A stretch of 34,025 nt of DNA from Paludibacter propionicigenes (GTDB lineage: Bacteria; Bacteroidota; Bacteroidia; Bacteroidales; JAFGXI01): assembly GCA_020721655.1 (NCBI GenBank), contig DYMG01000022.1, positions 1 through 34,025 on the forward strand, in the 5' to 3' direction. Numbering within the stretch: the first letter of the stretch is position 1; the number at the start of each line of letters is the position of its first letter. The translations under genes and the position numbers were made by a program. Shown piece after piece: positions 24,990 to 34,025 of the stretch. Under the pieces are notes generated by a model that saw only the letters and a list, made by a program, of their open reading frames with translations, ran no database searches and had not been told where the DNA came from.

Positions 24990-27218
24990 TTATATAGAAT
25001 CTATAATTGAATTTAAAGTAACACTTGGTCGCATTGCTTTAGTAACAATATTTTTATCTGGTTTGTAGTAACCACCAATATTTGTTGCTTTACCTTCTGC
25101 TGCTGCTATTTCACCAAGAATTTTAGTTTCATTTTCGCGTAATTTATTAGCAACATCGGTAAATTTAGTTTTAAGTTCTATATCTTCATTTTGCAATGCT
25201 AATGCTTCTGCCCAGTACATACCTAAGAAAAAGTGAGTTCCTCTATTGTCGAGCTGACCAGCTTTTCTTGATGGCGCTTTTCTTTGTTCTAAATATTGAG
25301 AAATTCCTTTGTCTAAAGTGTTTGCTAATAGTTGTGCTCTTTTGTTATTTGTAGAGTTTGCTAAGTGTTCTAAAGAAACAGTTAGTGCTAAAAATTCGCC
25401 TAAAGAATCCCAACGAAGATGTCCTTCGTTTATAAATTGTTCTACGTGTTTAGGAGCCGAGCCACCTGCACCAGTTTCAAATAAGCCTCCACCATTTAAT
25501 AATGGAACAATTGAAAGCATTTTTGCCGATGTTCCTAACTCTAAAATTGGAAATAAGTCGGTTAAATAATCTCTTAAGGCGTTTCCTGTTACCGAAATTG
25601 TGTCTAAACCGGCTTTTGCACGAGGAAGTGTATATTTCATAGCTTCAATAGGCGACATAATTTGAATCTCTAAACCTATTGTATCGTGGTCTTTTAAGTA
25701 AGCATTAACTTTATTAATCATTTGAGCATCGTGAGCTCTATTTTTATCTAACCAAAAAATTGCAGGATTTCCTGTTGCTTTTGCTCTGTTTACTGCTAAT
25801 TTAACCCAATCTCTAATTGGTAAATCTTTAGCTTGGCAAGCTCTATAAATATCACCGTTTTCAACTTCGTGTGAAATTAGTACATTTCCTTTTGAGTCAA
25901 CTATTCTAATAGTTCCATCGCCGGGAGATTTAAATGTTTTGTCGTGAGAACCGTATTCTTCTGCTTTTTGAGCCATTAAACCTACATTAGAAACATTTCC
26001 CATTGTTGCTGGATTAAAAGCTCCATTTTTTTTGCAAAAATCTATTGCCTCTTGGTACCATTGCGAATAGCAACGGTCTGGAATCATTGCTACGGTATCT
26101 TGTAGTTCGCCTGCTGGGTTCCACATTTTTCCTGAGTCGCGAATTACTACGGGCATTGATGCATCAATAATAATATCGTTACTTGCATGTAAATTGGTTA
26201 TACCTTTGTCGGAGTTTACCATTGCTAATGGTGGACGTTTGGTATAAACAACTTTAATATCGGCTTCAATTTCTGCTTTTTTATTTGCTGGTAATTTTTC
26301 AATTTTTAAGTATAAATCTCCAAGTCCTAAATCGGCATTTACATCAATTTCTTTAAATGTTGTTGCGTGTTTTTCAAATACGTCTTTAAAATAAACTGAT
26401 ACAAAATGTCCAAATATAATTGGGTCCGAAACTTTCATCATAGTGGCTTTTAGGTGCACAGAAAATAAAGTTCCTTCTTTTTTTGAAATTTCTAATTGGT
26501 CTTCAATAAATTTACGTAAAGATTTAGCACTCATAAATGTAGCGTCTAAAACTTCGTCTTTTAACATTGATAATTTTTCTTTAAGTATGGAAACATTACC
26601 ATTTTTGTCAACAAATTCAAATTTTACATTGTCGTTTGCAGGCATTACAATTGATTTTTCGTTACCGTAAAAATCGTCATTTTGCATCCAAGCAACGTGT
26701 GTTTTTGAATTTGAGCTCCATTCGCCTAATTTTTTAGGGTTTTTCATGGCATCTGCTTTAACAGATGGTGCAACTCTTCTATCTGAGTTTCCTTGTCGCA
26801 ATACAGGGTTAACAGCAGAGCCTAAGCATTTTGCATAACGTTTATTTAAGCTTTTTTCTTCTTCTGTTTGTGGGTATTCTGGGTAATCGGGCAGTTTATA
26901 ACCTTTTTCTTGTAGTTCTTTTATTGCTGCTTTTAATTGTGGAATTGATGCACTTACGTTAGGAAGTTTTATAATATTTGCTTCAGCACGTTCTACCAAT
27001 TCGCCTAAATATGCTAATTCATCGGGTTGTTTTTGAGCTTCTGTTAAAAACTCAGGAAAAGTAGAAATTATTCTTCCCGAAAGAGATATATCTCTTGTTT
27101 CAACTACTACTCCAGCAGCGTTTGTGAATGCGTTTACAATTGGGAGTAATGAATATGTTGCCAAAGCTGGCGCTTCATCTATCTCTGTCCAAATTATTTT
27201 TGATGTTACTTGTCCCAT
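24990..27218 (-). CDS. icd: Monomeric NADP-dependent isocitrate dehydrogenase
   Basis: Oxidises isocitrate to 2-oxoglutarate and CO2 with NADP, a TCA-cycle and NADPH-supply step. The 742-residue length and sequence are those of the monomeric (IDH-II) class, unrelated in layout to the homodimeric enzyme. Recognisable blocks are [19 protein letters not shown] at the start, [15 protein letters not shown] (substrate arginines), [68 protein letters not shown] and [14 protein letters not shown] (cofactor region). The N-terminal start is the ATG at 27218. The gene stands alone, with a good terminator behind it and the divergent ClC gene 271 bp away. No exact TAnnTTTG element was found on the minus strand upstream. 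Confidence 0.97.
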   Translation of the reverse strand: MGQVTSKIIWTEIDEAPALATYSLLPIVNAFTNAAGVVVETRDISLSGRIISTFPEFLTEAQKQPDELAYLGELVERAEANIIKLPNVSASIPQLKAAIKELQEKGYKLPDYPEYPQTEEEKSLNKRYAKCLGSAVNPVLRQGNSDRRVAPSVKADAMKNPKKLGEWSSNSKTHVAWMQNDDFYGNEKSIVMPANDNVKFEFVDKNGNVSILKEKLSMLKDEVLDATFMSAKSLRKFIEDQLEISKKEGTLFSVHLKATMMKVSDPIIFGHFVSVYFKDVFEKHATTFKEIDVNADLGLGDLYLKIEKLPANKKAEIEADIKVVYTKRPPLAMVNSDKGITNLHASNDIIIDASMPVVIRDSGKMWNPAGELQDTVAMIPDRCYSQWYQEAIDFCKKNGAFNPATMGNVSNVGLMAQKAEEYGSHDKTFKSPGDGTIRIVDSKGNVLISHEVENGDIYRACQAKDLPIRDWVKLAVNRAKATGNPAIFWLDKNRAHDAQMINKVNAYLKDHDTIGLEIQIMSPIEAMKYTLPRAKAGLDTISVTGNALRDYLTDLFPILELGTSAKMLSIVPLLNGGGLFETGAGGSAPKHVEQFINEGHLRWDSLGEFLALTVSLEHLANSTNNKRAQLLANTLDKGISQYLEQRKAPSRKAGQLDNRGTHFFLGMYWAEALALQNEDIELKTKFTDVANKLRENETKILGEIAAAEGKATNIGGYYKPDKNIVTKAMRPSVTLNSIIDSI

Positions 27219-27339
27219 ATATATATATTTAATTAATTAATATTGATTAGTTTATATTGTGTATTATCTAATTTTTTTGACGACCACTAAAGTAATTAAA
27301 TGTATTTAGTTATACAAATATTTAAGAACATAAATTACG

Positions 27340-27347
27340 TATATTTG
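27340..27347 (+). promoter_or_regulatory. Candidate upstream promoter (TATATTTG) for the ClC gene
   Basis: Exact TAnnTTTG, 143 bp before the GTG of the ClC gene, in the icd-ClC divergent gap. It would give a leader of about 135 bases. No good -33 TTG is seen. Confidence 0.35.
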
Positions 27348-27477
27348 TATTTGTTAAAGTCCTTATTATCTATTATTTGTGATTATGGAATATAAGTATA
27401 TTAATATCTATTTGTATGGTATTTTTATTTAAAAACAATTTTTGATTTTAATGTAATTATCAATCATAAAAATAATT

Positions 27478-27485
27478 TAAATTTG
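27478..27485 (+). promoter_or_regulatory. Candidate promoter (TAAATTTG) 4 bp before the ClC start
   Basis: Exact TAnnTTTG ending 4 bp before the GTG at 27490. If used, transcription would start at about the first codon, so the message would be leaderless. TTG-like -33 sequences were not clear. Confidence 0.4.
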
Positions 27486-27489
27486 CATT

Positions 27490-29271
27490 GTGAAAATATT
27501 TGAAAAGTACTTAAAGCTATTTCATAAATGGCGATTAAAACATATTAGCCAAAAGCAGTTTATTTATATACTAAGTGTTGTAATAGGGTTTGGTACCGGG
27601 GTTATTGCTGTTGTAATAAAAAATGCTGTACATCTTATGCAGTATTTGCTAACGTACGGATTTACAGGTAATTACGAGCATTATTTGTTTTTTTTCTATC
27701 CGTTAATAGGAATTTTATTTGCAGTATTATTTGTTAAATATGTTTTACGCACAAAAATATACCCAGGAGTGCCAAATGTGCTTTATTCAATTTCTAAAAC
27801 AAAGGGTAAAATAAAAGTTCATAATTTATATTCATCAATAGTAGCAAGTTCTTTTACTGTAGGTTTTGGTGGTTCGGTTGGGTTAGAAGGACCAACAGTG
27901 GCTACCGGTGCTGCTTTAGGCTCAAATTTGGGTAAGTTATTTCACTTAAATTATAAACAAACTATACTTTTGTTGGGGGCAGCAACAGCAGGTACTATGG
28001 CTGCAATATTTAAGGCACCTATTGCAGCTATAGTTTTTGCTATGGAAGTGATTATGATAGATTTAACAGCGGCATCAATAGCTCCAATAATATTAACTTC
28101 GGTTACAGCCGCATTAACATCAATGACTTTTTTAGGTTTCGATGTGTTATATAAATTTGATGTTTACGAGAAATTTAATTTAAATCAACTTCCATATATA
28201 GTTGTAATGGGTATTGTCGCTGGTTTTTTATCGGTTTATTTTACAAGAATGTATATGTTTATAACAGGCAGGTTTGAGAAAATTAAAAACATTTGGAAAC
28301 GATTAATAATTGGCGGCTTAATTCTTGGGGTTTTAATATTCTTTTTTCCTTCGCTTTACGGTGAGGGTTATTTATCTATAAACAACGCATTAAAGGGTAG
28401 TTTTACTCACATTTACGACCAAAGTATTTTTTATACTTATAAAGATAGTATTTATGCTATTATAGGTTTGTTTGTTGCCATATTAATATTTAAAGTTATT
28501 GCAACAGCAGCAACTTTAGGGTCTGGGGGTATTGGAGGAATATTTGCACCATCACTTTTTTTAGGCAGTAATTTGGGGCTATTTTTTGCATATATTATTA
28601 AATATTTAGGTTTGGGAAATATTTCTGCAACTAATTTTGCTTTTATTGGAATGGCAGGAGTAATGGCAGGTAATTTACACGCTCCACTAACAGCAATATT
28701 TTTAATTGCCGAAATAACAGGCGGTTACCAATTATTTATTCCGTTAATTATTGTTTCAATTTTTTCGTACTTAACAGTAAAATTATTCCAACCAAACTCA
28801 ATATATACAATTCAGTTAGCAGCACGTGGCGAATTAATGACACACAATTCTGACAATAATATTTTAAAAATGATGAGTATAGATAAATTGATTGAAAAAA
28901 ACTTTAATCCAATAAATGTTAACTATACTTTGGGCGATTTAGTTAAAGTAATTGCACATTCGCCAAGAAATATTTTTCCTGTTATTGACGATGATGATAC
29001 TTTTTTGGGAATGGTAATAATGGACGATGTGCGTGAAATAATGTTTAAACCAGAGCTTTATGATACAATAATGGTTAAAGATTTAATGTTTTTGCCGTCG
29101 AATATTGCAGATATTGACAAAGATACAATGCAAGATGTTGCCGAAAAATTTAGGCTTAGCGACAAATATAATATGCCTGTATTAAAAGGCGAAAAGTATT
29201 TAGGATTTATTTCAAGGGCAAATCTTTTTTCAACATATAGGCGAAAATTGAAATTTTTTGCCGAAGATTAA
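27490..29271 (+). CDS. ClC-family chloride channel or H+/Cl- exchanger with CBS pair
   Basis: A 593-residue membrane protein. About ten hydrophobic helices are followed by a C-terminal cytoplasmic tail with two CBS domains (about 455-590; FPVIDDDDTFLGMVIMDDV and YNMPVLKGEKYLGFISRANL). ClC selectivity motifs are present: GGSVGLEGPTVATGAALGS with gating Glu at E133 (usual form GxEGP), GSGGIGGIFAPSLFLG, and GNLHAPLTAIFLIAEITGGY. The gating Glu argues for gated or exchange-coupled transport; whether it is a channel or an exchanger cannot be read here. The GTG at 27490 is the start that keeps the N-terminal cytoplasmic helix; the next in-frame ATG falls inside the first membrane segment. The stop interlocks with that of phoH (TTAA). 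Confidence 0.93.
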   Translation: MKIFEKYLKLFHKWRLKHISQKQFIYILSVVIGFGTGVIAVVIKNAVHLMQYLLTYGFTGNYEHYLFFFYPLIGILFAVLFVKYVLRTKIYPGVPNVLYSISKTKGKIKVHNLYSSIVASSFTVGFGGSVGLEGPTVATGAALGSNLGKLFHLNYKQTILLLGAATAGTMAAIFKAPIAAIVFAMEVIMIDLTAASIAPIILTSVTAALTSMTFLGFDVLYKFDVYEKFNLNQLPYIVVMGIVAGFLSVYFTRMYMFITGRFEKIKNIWKRLIIGGLILGVLIFFFPSLYGEGYLSINNALKGSFTHIYDQSIFYTYKDSIYAIIGLFVAILIFKVIATAATLGSGGIGGIFAPSLFLGSNLGLFFAYIIKYLGLGNISATNFAFIGMAGVMAGNLHAPLTAIFLIAEITGGYQLFIPLIIVSIFSYLTVKLFQPNSIYTIQLAARGELMTHNSDNNILKMMSIDKLIEKNFNPINVNYTLGDLVKVIAHSPRNIFPVIDDDDTFLGMVIMDDVREIMFKPELYDTIMVKDLMFLPSNIADIDKDTMQDVAEKFRLSDKYNMPVLKGEKYLGFISRANLFSTYRRKLKFFAED

Positions 29272-30200
29272 TCGTTTTTTTCTAAAGCTTTAATAATTTT
29301 TTTAACTATATTGTGCCGTACAATATCGGTTTCGTCTAATTTAATTATTGAAATCTCATTAATATTGTTTAGTTTATCAATAATATTAGCTAAACCCGAT
29401 TGTGTTTTTTTGGGTAAATCAATTTGAGTTAAATCTCCAGTAATTATAAATTTTGCATTTTTACCCATTCTGGTTAAAAACATTTTTAATTGGCTAAAAC
29501 TTGTATTTTGAGCCTCATCTAAAATCACAAACGCATTATCGAGTGTTCGGCCTCGCATATAAGCTAATGGGGCAATTTCAATAATTTTATCGGCAAAAAG
29601 TTCTTGCAATTTTTTACCCGGAATCATATCGTAAAGTGCATCGTAAAGAGGTTGTAGGTATGGGTCTAACTTCTCTTTCATATCGCCGGGCAAATAGCCT
29701 AGTTGTTCGCCAGCTTCAACTGCCGGACGGGTAAGTATTATTCGTTTTACACTTTTTTCTTTTAAAGCTTTTACTGCTATAGCTATAGCTGTATATGTTT
29801 TGCCTGTTCCGGCAGGTCCAATTGCAAAAATCATATCGTTTTTAAACGATTCTGACACTATTTTTTTTTGATTTTCGGTTCTCGAAATTATTGCTTTTCC
29901 AAAATTTCCGTAAAGAATTAAATTTTTGTCGGCATTGGTATTAGTTGCTTCTATGTTTAAAACAAGCAGTTTAATTTGTTCTAAATCAATAGAATTGTAT
30001 TTGTTTATGTGTTCTAATATTCGGGTAAAAATAGTTTCGAATATTTGTATATCGTTTTCGTTTCCAATTACCTTAATTTCTGAGCCTCGTGCAATTAATT
30101 TTAGTTTTGGAAATGCACTTGTTAAATAGTTAAAATGTGCATTGTTTACTCCAAAAAAAGTTACCAGATTGTTGTCTATATTTAAATTAATTTCATTCAT
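29268..30200 (-). CDS. phoH: PhoH family ATPase
   Basis: A 310-residue cytoplasmic protein. Residues 1-100 form the KH-like N-terminal region of long PhoH/PhoL proteins (FFGVNNAHFNYLTSAFP). The ATPase part has Walker A IGPAGTGKTYTA, RIILTRPAVEAGEQLGYLPGD, YMRGRTLDNAFVILDEAQN (Walker B) and FIITGDLTQIDLP. PhoH proteins are thought to act in RNA metabolism, often with YbeY; no ybeY is in the window. I start at the ATG at 30200; a TTG one codon upstream would give MM. The 3' end overlaps the ClC gene by 4 bp on the other strand. Confidence 0.95.
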   Translation of the reverse strand: MNEINLNIDNNLVTFFGVNNAHFNYLTSAFPKLKLIARGSEIKVIGNENDIQIFETIFTRILEHINKYNSIDLEQIKLLVLNIEATNTNADKNLILYGNFGKAIISRTENQKKIVSESFKNDMIFAIGPAGTGKTYTAIAIAVKALKEKSVKRIILTRPAVEAGEQLGYLPGDMKEKLDPYLQPLYDALYDMIPGKKLQELFADKIIEIAPLAYMRGRTLDNAFVILDEAQNTSFSQLKMFLTRMGKNAKFIITGDLTQIDLPKKTQSGLANIIDKLNNINEISIIKLDETDIVRHNIVKKIIKALEKND

Positions 30201-30559
30201 CAATAATTTATTTTATAAGTTTAAATAAGTGCATAAATGTAATAATTTTGACACAATTAAATTATTTTTTAAAGAGGTAAGTCTAAAAAGTTATAAAATT
30301 GAACGTTTATAAAGTTAAATTATTGATAATAAGCGTTTTAATTCAAATTTACAATAATATATAAAGTCCTGATAATTAAACATATAGCCTATTTAATGAA
30401 AATTAAACTGCCTTTTTATACCTGACTCATACATATTTTTTACACCCCACCTGTTAGGTCTTTTTATACTGAACTTAACAATAAATAACAAACATAACTA
30501 ATTGAATTATACAATAATTTAACATAAAACAGTATTTTTGTAATTCATAAACAAAAAAA
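30201..30559. other. 359-bp AT-rich divergent gap between phoH and dut
   Basis: No coding frame of note was seen. The gap must hold promoters for both phoH (minus) and dut (plus); only the dut -7 element is clear. Two near-identical blocks, CTTTTTATACCTGAC (30412-30426) and CTTTTTATACTGAAC (30460-30474), lie 48 bp apart and may be a binding site pair or chance. A C-rich patch (ACACCCCACCTG, near 30443) stands out from its surroundings. Confidence 0.5.
30533..30540 (+). promoter_or_regulatory. Bacteroidota -7 element (TATTTTTG) for dut operon
   Basis: Exact TAnnTTTG ending 19 bp before the dut ATG, giving a predicted leader of about 12 bases. Followed by an A-rich run (AAACAAAAAAA) directly before ATG, as expected for Bacteroidota translation starts without Shine-Dalgarno. 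Confidence 0.55.
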
Positions 30560-30991
30560 ATGAAAGTTAAAATAGTAAATAAATCAAAACATCAAAACCC
30601 TAGTTATAGTACTAGTTTTTCGGCAGGTATGGACTTACGTGCTAATATTGATGAACCAATTATACTTAAACCTTTAGAAAGAGCATTAGTAAAAACTGGT
30701 TTATATATAGAATTACCAAAAGGAACAGAAGCACAAATACGACCAAGAAGTGGTTTAGCACTTAAAAATGGAATTACAGTTTTAAACACACCAGGCACCA
30801 TAGATGCCGATTATAGAGGCGAAATAGGTGTAATACTTATAAACTTATCTGATAAAAATTTTGAAATAAACAACGGCGAACGAATTTGCCAAATGGTTAT
30901 TGCAAAACACGAAACAGTGGAATGGCAACAAGTTGAAATTTTAGAAAATACCGACCGTGGAATAGGTGGATTTGGTCACACTGGTGTATAA
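30560..30991 (+). CDS. dut: Deoxyuridine 5'-triphosphate nucleotidohydrolase (dUTPase)
   Basis: Hydrolyses dUTP to dUMP and pyrophosphate, keeping uracil out of DNA and supplying thymidylate synthesis. The 143-residue length fits the homotrimeric family. All five motifs are visible: AGMDLRA (I), [11 protein letters not shown] (II), [16 protein letters not shown] (III, with catalytic D in GTIDADY), RICQMVI (IV), and [10 protein letters not shown] (V). The last motif has His where Ser is usual (GFGSTG). It heads a short operon; the nucleotidyltransferase starts 18 bp after its stop. Confidence 0.97.
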   Translation: MKVKIVNKSKHQNPSYSTSFSAGMDLRANIDEPIILKPLERALVKTGLYIELPKGTEAQIRPRSGLALKNGITVLNTPGTIDADYRGEIGVILINLSDKNFEINNGERICQMVIAKHETVEWQQVEILENTDRGIGGFGHTGV

Positions 30992-31009
30992 CATAAAATT
31001 TTTAAGAAT

Positions 31010-32020
31010 ATGAAAATAATAGTTCCAATGGCTGGTATGGGAAAAAGAATGAGACCACATACCTTAACAATTCCAAAACCATTAATACCAATTGCAGGAA
31101 AACCAATAGTGCAAAGACTTTTAGAAGAAATTGCATTAGTTTCTGAAGAAAAAATAGAAGAAATTGCATTTATAATTGGCGACTTTGGAAAAGATACCGA
31201 ACTTGAATTAGAAAAAATAGCTACATCTTTGGGTGCAAAACCGAGCATTTATTACCAATACGAAGCAATGGGAACAGCTCACGCTATTTATTGTGCCGAA
31301 AAATCTTTATCAGGAAAAATAATTGTAGCTTTTGCCGATACACTTTTTAAAGCCGATTTTAAAATTACCGACCAAGTAGAAGCAAGTATTTGGGTTCAAA
31401 AAGTTGACGACCCCAGTGCTTTTGGCGTTGTTAAAGTAAACGAAAATAATTTAATAACCGATTTTATTGAAAAACCTAAAAATTTTGTGTCAGACCTTGC
31501 TATTATAGGAATTTATTATTTTAAAGATGGCGAAAATTTAAAAAATGAAATTAAATATTTAATCGACAATAAAATACTTGTAAACAACGAATATCAGCTT
31601 ACCGATGTACTCGAAAATATGAAAAATAAAGGGATAAAATTTACGCCCGAAAAAATAAAAGAATGGATGGATTGCGGAAATAAAAATGCCACAATACATA
31701 CAAATAAAAGAATATTGGAATATCACAAAAACGATAAACTAATTTTTGATACTGCAATAATTGAAAACTCAATAATAATTCCACCTTGTTTTATAGGCGA
31801 TGGAGCTATTGTAAAAAACTCGATAGTTGGCCCGCACGTTTCTATAGGAGCTAAAACAACAGTAGATAAGACAATAATAAGCAACAGCATTGTTCAACGA
31901 TATGCAAGCATAAAATCTATAATACTTACAAACTCAATGATTGGTAATAACTCTAAGGTAGCCGATGTTACTGTAGAAATAAATGTTGGCGATTATACCG
32001 AAATTGATATTGAAAAATAA
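31010..32020 (+). CDS. Sugar-1-phosphate nucleotidyltransferase with left-handed beta-helix tail
   Basis: A 336-residue enzyme that should join an NTP to a sugar 1-phosphate. The N-terminus has the nucleotide-binding IIVPMAGMGKRMRPHT and KPLIPIAGKPI, then IIVAFADTLF with a metal-binding Asp, and DPSAFGVVKVNENNLITDFI and EKP (sugar site). The C-terminal third (about 245-325) has hexapeptide repeats (FIGDGAIVKNSIVGPHVSIGAKT), as in GlmU-like and GMPPB-like members. The substrate is not clear: glucose, mannose or GlcNAc 1-phosphate are all possible. A dut-nucleotidyltransferase-TPR order is, as I recall, common in Bacteroidota. The gap to the next gene is 39 bp. Confidence 0.9.
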   Translation: MKIIVPMAGMGKRMRPHTLTIPKPLIPIAGKPIVQRLLEEIALVSEEKIEEIAFIIGDFGKDTELELEKIATSLGAKPSIYYQYEAMGTAHAIYCAEKSLSGKIIVAFADTLFKADFKITDQVEASIWVQKVDDPSAFGVVKVNENNLITDFIEKPKNFVSDLAIIGIYYFKDGENLKNEIKYLIDNKILVNNEYQLTDVLENMKNKGIKFTPEKIKEWMDCGNKNATIHTNKRILEYHKNDKLIFDTAIIENSIIIPPCFIGDGAIVKNSIVGPHVSIGAKTTVDKTIISNSIVQRYASIKSIILTNSMIGNNSKVADVTVEINVGDYTEIDIEK

Positions 32021-32059
32021 TTTCAATTTGTTTGAGTTATACTAAAAACTAATTAGTTT

Positions 32060-33793
32060 ATGAAGGTTAAAATATTATTATTAATAATTGCAACAGCTTT
32101 AGTGTCTAACTCGTGCAGTATTTTTAGAAAAAACAACGGAAAAATAGTAAGCAATAAAAACGAAAAAGCAGAAAAAATAGAGTTAGATTATAATTATTCA
32201 TTTTTTGAAGCTTCAAAACAAAAAATGTTAGGTAATTACAACGAAGCCATTTCGTTATATTTAAATTGCCTAAAATTAAAACCCGAAAGTGGCACTCCTG
32301 CCTACGAATTAGCAAATTTAGCTATTATGGGTAAAGACCTTCAAAGCGCTATAAAATTTGCAGAAATAGCATATAAAAGCGACCCAAAAAACAAATGGTT
32401 TATAATAACATTAGCCGATATTACTAAACGACAAGGAAATTTAACTAAAACAATAGATTTGTTAAATAAATTAGTTAACCTTTATCCTGATTTCCCTGAC
32501 TATTATTTAGAAATTGCCTCTACATATATGGCTATGAAAAAATCTAATGAAGCAATAAAAACTTTAGATGAGCTTGAAAAAAAATTTGGTAAAAACGAAG
32601 AATTATTAATAAAAAAAGAAAGAATTTTTTCTCAGAAAGGCGATTATATAAACTCTAGAAAAGAACTAGAAAAGCTTATAAGTCTTAATCCGCAAGAAGT
32701 CAGCTATTTAGGGCTTTTGGCAGACTCATACCTATCAACTGGGCAACTTGACCAAGCTAAAGAAATTTACGATAATTTGTTAAATATTGACCCTGAAAAT
32801 GGTTTTGCATTTCTATCTTTAACAGAATACTATAAAGCTAAAAAAGACTCTGTAAATTCCGCACTATATTTAAAAAAAGCTTTTTCGTCGGAAAGTTTAG
32901 AGCTAAATGTAAAACTCAATATTTTACAAAACAATTTTGTAAATCCATACACAAAAAAGGTTGATACATTAGCTTTTCAGCTACTCGATACAGTTTTGAC
33001 TAAAAATTCGAACAATCCTGAAATTTATGATATTTATTCGGAATTCTTATTCTTAAATAATAACACAGCAGAAGCCGAGTCTTACACCATAAAATCGTTA
33101 AATTTATCGAAAAATAACCCTAAAATATGGCTTAGATTATTTGCACTTGAACAAAATAATAATAATATAGATAGCCTTTATTTTCACTCAAAAGAAGCTA
33201 TAGAACTTTTCCCTAATATTCCTGAAATGTATTATTACAACAGTATGGCTGCGTATTACTTAAACAGATATTCAGAATGTATAAGTGTGGCAAAATCGGG
33301 GCTTAATTATGTTATTGATGATAAATCATTAAAAACAGATTTATTTTATTTTATTGCAGAATCGTATCATAGAAATAACGATAACACCAATTCCGACTTA
33401 TATTTCGATAAAGTTCTTGAATTAGACCCCGAAAATTATGGTGTTTTAAATAATTACAGCTATTACTTATCGTTGAGAAACGAAAAATTAGATTTAGCAT
33501 TAAAAATGAGCGAAAAACTATATGTAAATAACCAAAAAAATTCGACTTATATTGATACTTATGGTTGGGTTTTATATAGTTTAAGAAATTATAAAAAAGC
33601 CGAAGAAGTATTAGAACAAGCCGTTAAAAATGGTGGTAATAAAAACGCGGTTATTATAGAACATTATGGCGATGCACTATACAAAAATAACAAAATAGAT
33701 AAAGCCGTAGAAATTTGGATTACAGCCTCTAAGTTCGCTGAAAATAATAGTACGTTATTACAAAAAATTACAGAAAAAAAACTATTTGATTAA
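32060..33793 (+). CDS. TPR-repeat lipoprotein
   Basis: A 577-residue envelope lipoprotein. The signal peptide ends in lipobox VSNSC with C19 as the lipidated residue. The rest is a long chain of TPR-like repeats, clear examples being GNYNEAISLYLNCLKLKPES (about 57-76), DLQSAIKFAEIAYKSDPKNK, GQLDQAKEIYDNLLNIDPEN and NYKKAEEVLEQAVKNGG. I count around ten. This is a protein-binding scaffold, likely anchored in the outer membrane facing the periplasm. It is the last gene in the dut operon within the window. Its partner is unknown; in related genomes a DUF4292 lipoprotein and a LysM/M23 peptidase commonly follow this gene, but no such gene is visible in the 230 bp here. Confidence 0.88.
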   Translation: MKVKILLLIIATALVSNSCSIFRKNNGKIVSNKNEKAEKIELDYNYSFFEASKQKMLGNYNEAISLYLNCLKLKPESGTPAYELANLAIMGKDLQSAIKFAEIAYKSDPKNKWFIITLADITKRQGNLTKTIDLLNKLVNLYPDFPDYYLEIASTYMAMKKSNEAIKTLDELEKKFGKNEELLIKKERIFSQKGDYINSRKELEKLISLNPQEVSYLGLLADSYLSTGQLDQAKEIYDNLLNIDPENGFAFLSLTEYYKAKKDSVNSALYLKKAFSSESLELNVKLNILQNNFVNPYTKKVDTLAFQLLDTVLTKNSNNPEIYDIYSEFLFLNNNTAEAESYTIKSLNLSKNNPKIWLRLFALEQNNNNIDSLYFHSKEAIELFPNIPEMYYYNSMAAYYLNRYSECISVAKSGLNYVIDDKSLKTDLFYFIAESYHRNNDNTNSDLYFDKVLELDPENYGVLNNYSYYLSLRNEKLDLALKMSEKLYVNNQKNSTYIDTYGWVLYSLRNYKKAEEVLEQAVKNGGNKNAVIIEHYGDALYKNNKIDKAVEIWITASKFAENNSTLLQKITEKKLFD

Positions 33794-33867
33794 AAGCAGT
33801 TAAATCGTATAATTTTCTTATACCAAATACAAAACTGTCGTAATTTCTACAATCTTGTTTATAAAAA

Positions 33868-33892
33868 AGCCCGAATATGAAAAACTCGGGCT
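33868..33892 (-). terminator. Intrinsic terminator at the right edge
   Basis: AGCCCGA (33868-33874) pairs with TCGGGCT (33886-33892) around an 11-base loop. On the minus strand the hairpin is followed by a T-run (complement of ATAAAAAA at 33861-33868), so it looks built for a transcript coming from the right. It lies 75 bp after the TPR lipoprotein stop and may end that transcript weakly as well. The 130 bp to the right edge hold no frame I recognise; minus-strand frames there stop within about 23 codons. Confidence 0.75.
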
Positions 33893-34025
33893 AGTCAATT
33901 TTAACACAAAATCAGCATTAACCCAACTTGAAAATTCATTTTGCAAAACCTTTCATTATAAACATGTTATGTCTTTTGTTTTTACATTTGGGGGACTATT
34001 TTTGTTTTTCGCACAAAAGGTCTAT

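Noticed and set aside
31122-31170. 16-bp direct repeat in the nucleotidyltransferase (31122-31137 and 31155-31170)
   Set aside because: Both copies fall on segments (EEIA...EEIAF) that I recall as normal in this family, so a recent duplication is not needed to explain them.

Overview
The window is AT-rich chromosomal DNA from a member of the Bacteroidota. Three things point there. Several starts are preceded by a sequence matching the Bacteroidota sigma-factor -7 element TAnnTTTG, and the leaders are A/T-rich with no obvious Shine-Dalgarno sequence. Gene families are typical of the phylum (outer-membrane barrel after coaX, LptC lipoprotein, 14-blade periplasmic propeller sensor, flexirubin/aryl-polyene enzymes, PheS with a Cys cluster). 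Most genes are housekeeping; the accessory parts are the left edge and about 15-25 kb. No tRNA, rRNA, CRISPR array or complete insertion sequence was seen.

Layout. 1-475: a decayed ZIP-family metal permease. 616-5487: an ABC-F ATPase facing a 1002-residue receiver/multi-PAS protein, stop codon against stop codon. 5566-9421: coaX, an outer-membrane beta-barrel protein, a secreted TPR protein and an LptC-like lipoprotein, as one tightly packed operon. 9524-13071: ribBA, pheS, a dCMP-deaminase-like gene and an intact ZIP transporter. 13068-14869 (minus): a DNA-glycosylase of the AlkD family and a membrane glycosyltransferase. 14962-19167: a lone CheR-type methyltransferase and a propeller-Y_Y_Y-SpoIIE sensor phosphatase. 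19174-23587: an acyltransferase, an aromatic amino acid ammonia-lyase (probably tyrosine ammonia-lyase), a ketoreductase and a ketosynthase, which look like part of a flexirubin/aryl-polyene pathway. 23649-24818: a transposase stub, a DUF1003 membrane protein with a broken N-terminus, and a MORN-repeat protein. 24990-27218 (minus): monomeric NADP-isocitrate dehydrogenase. 27490-30200: a ClC chloride channel/transporter facing phoH. 30560-33793: dut, a sugar nucleotidyltransferase and a TPR lipoprotein.

The most interesting stretch is 14.9-23.7 kb. A chemotaxis-type methyltransferase without CheB and a large periplasmic sensor with a phosphatase output sit directly upstream of, and partly abut, genes for an aromatic-primed polyene lipid. 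The ammonia-lyase would make 4-coumarate as a starter, KR and KS would extend it, and the acyltransferase could attach the product to a lipid. Acyl carrier proteins, dehydratase, ligase and exporter are not in the window, and a transposase fragment marks the 3' end of the cluster. All functional calls come from reading motifs and recalled family features; no database search was run.
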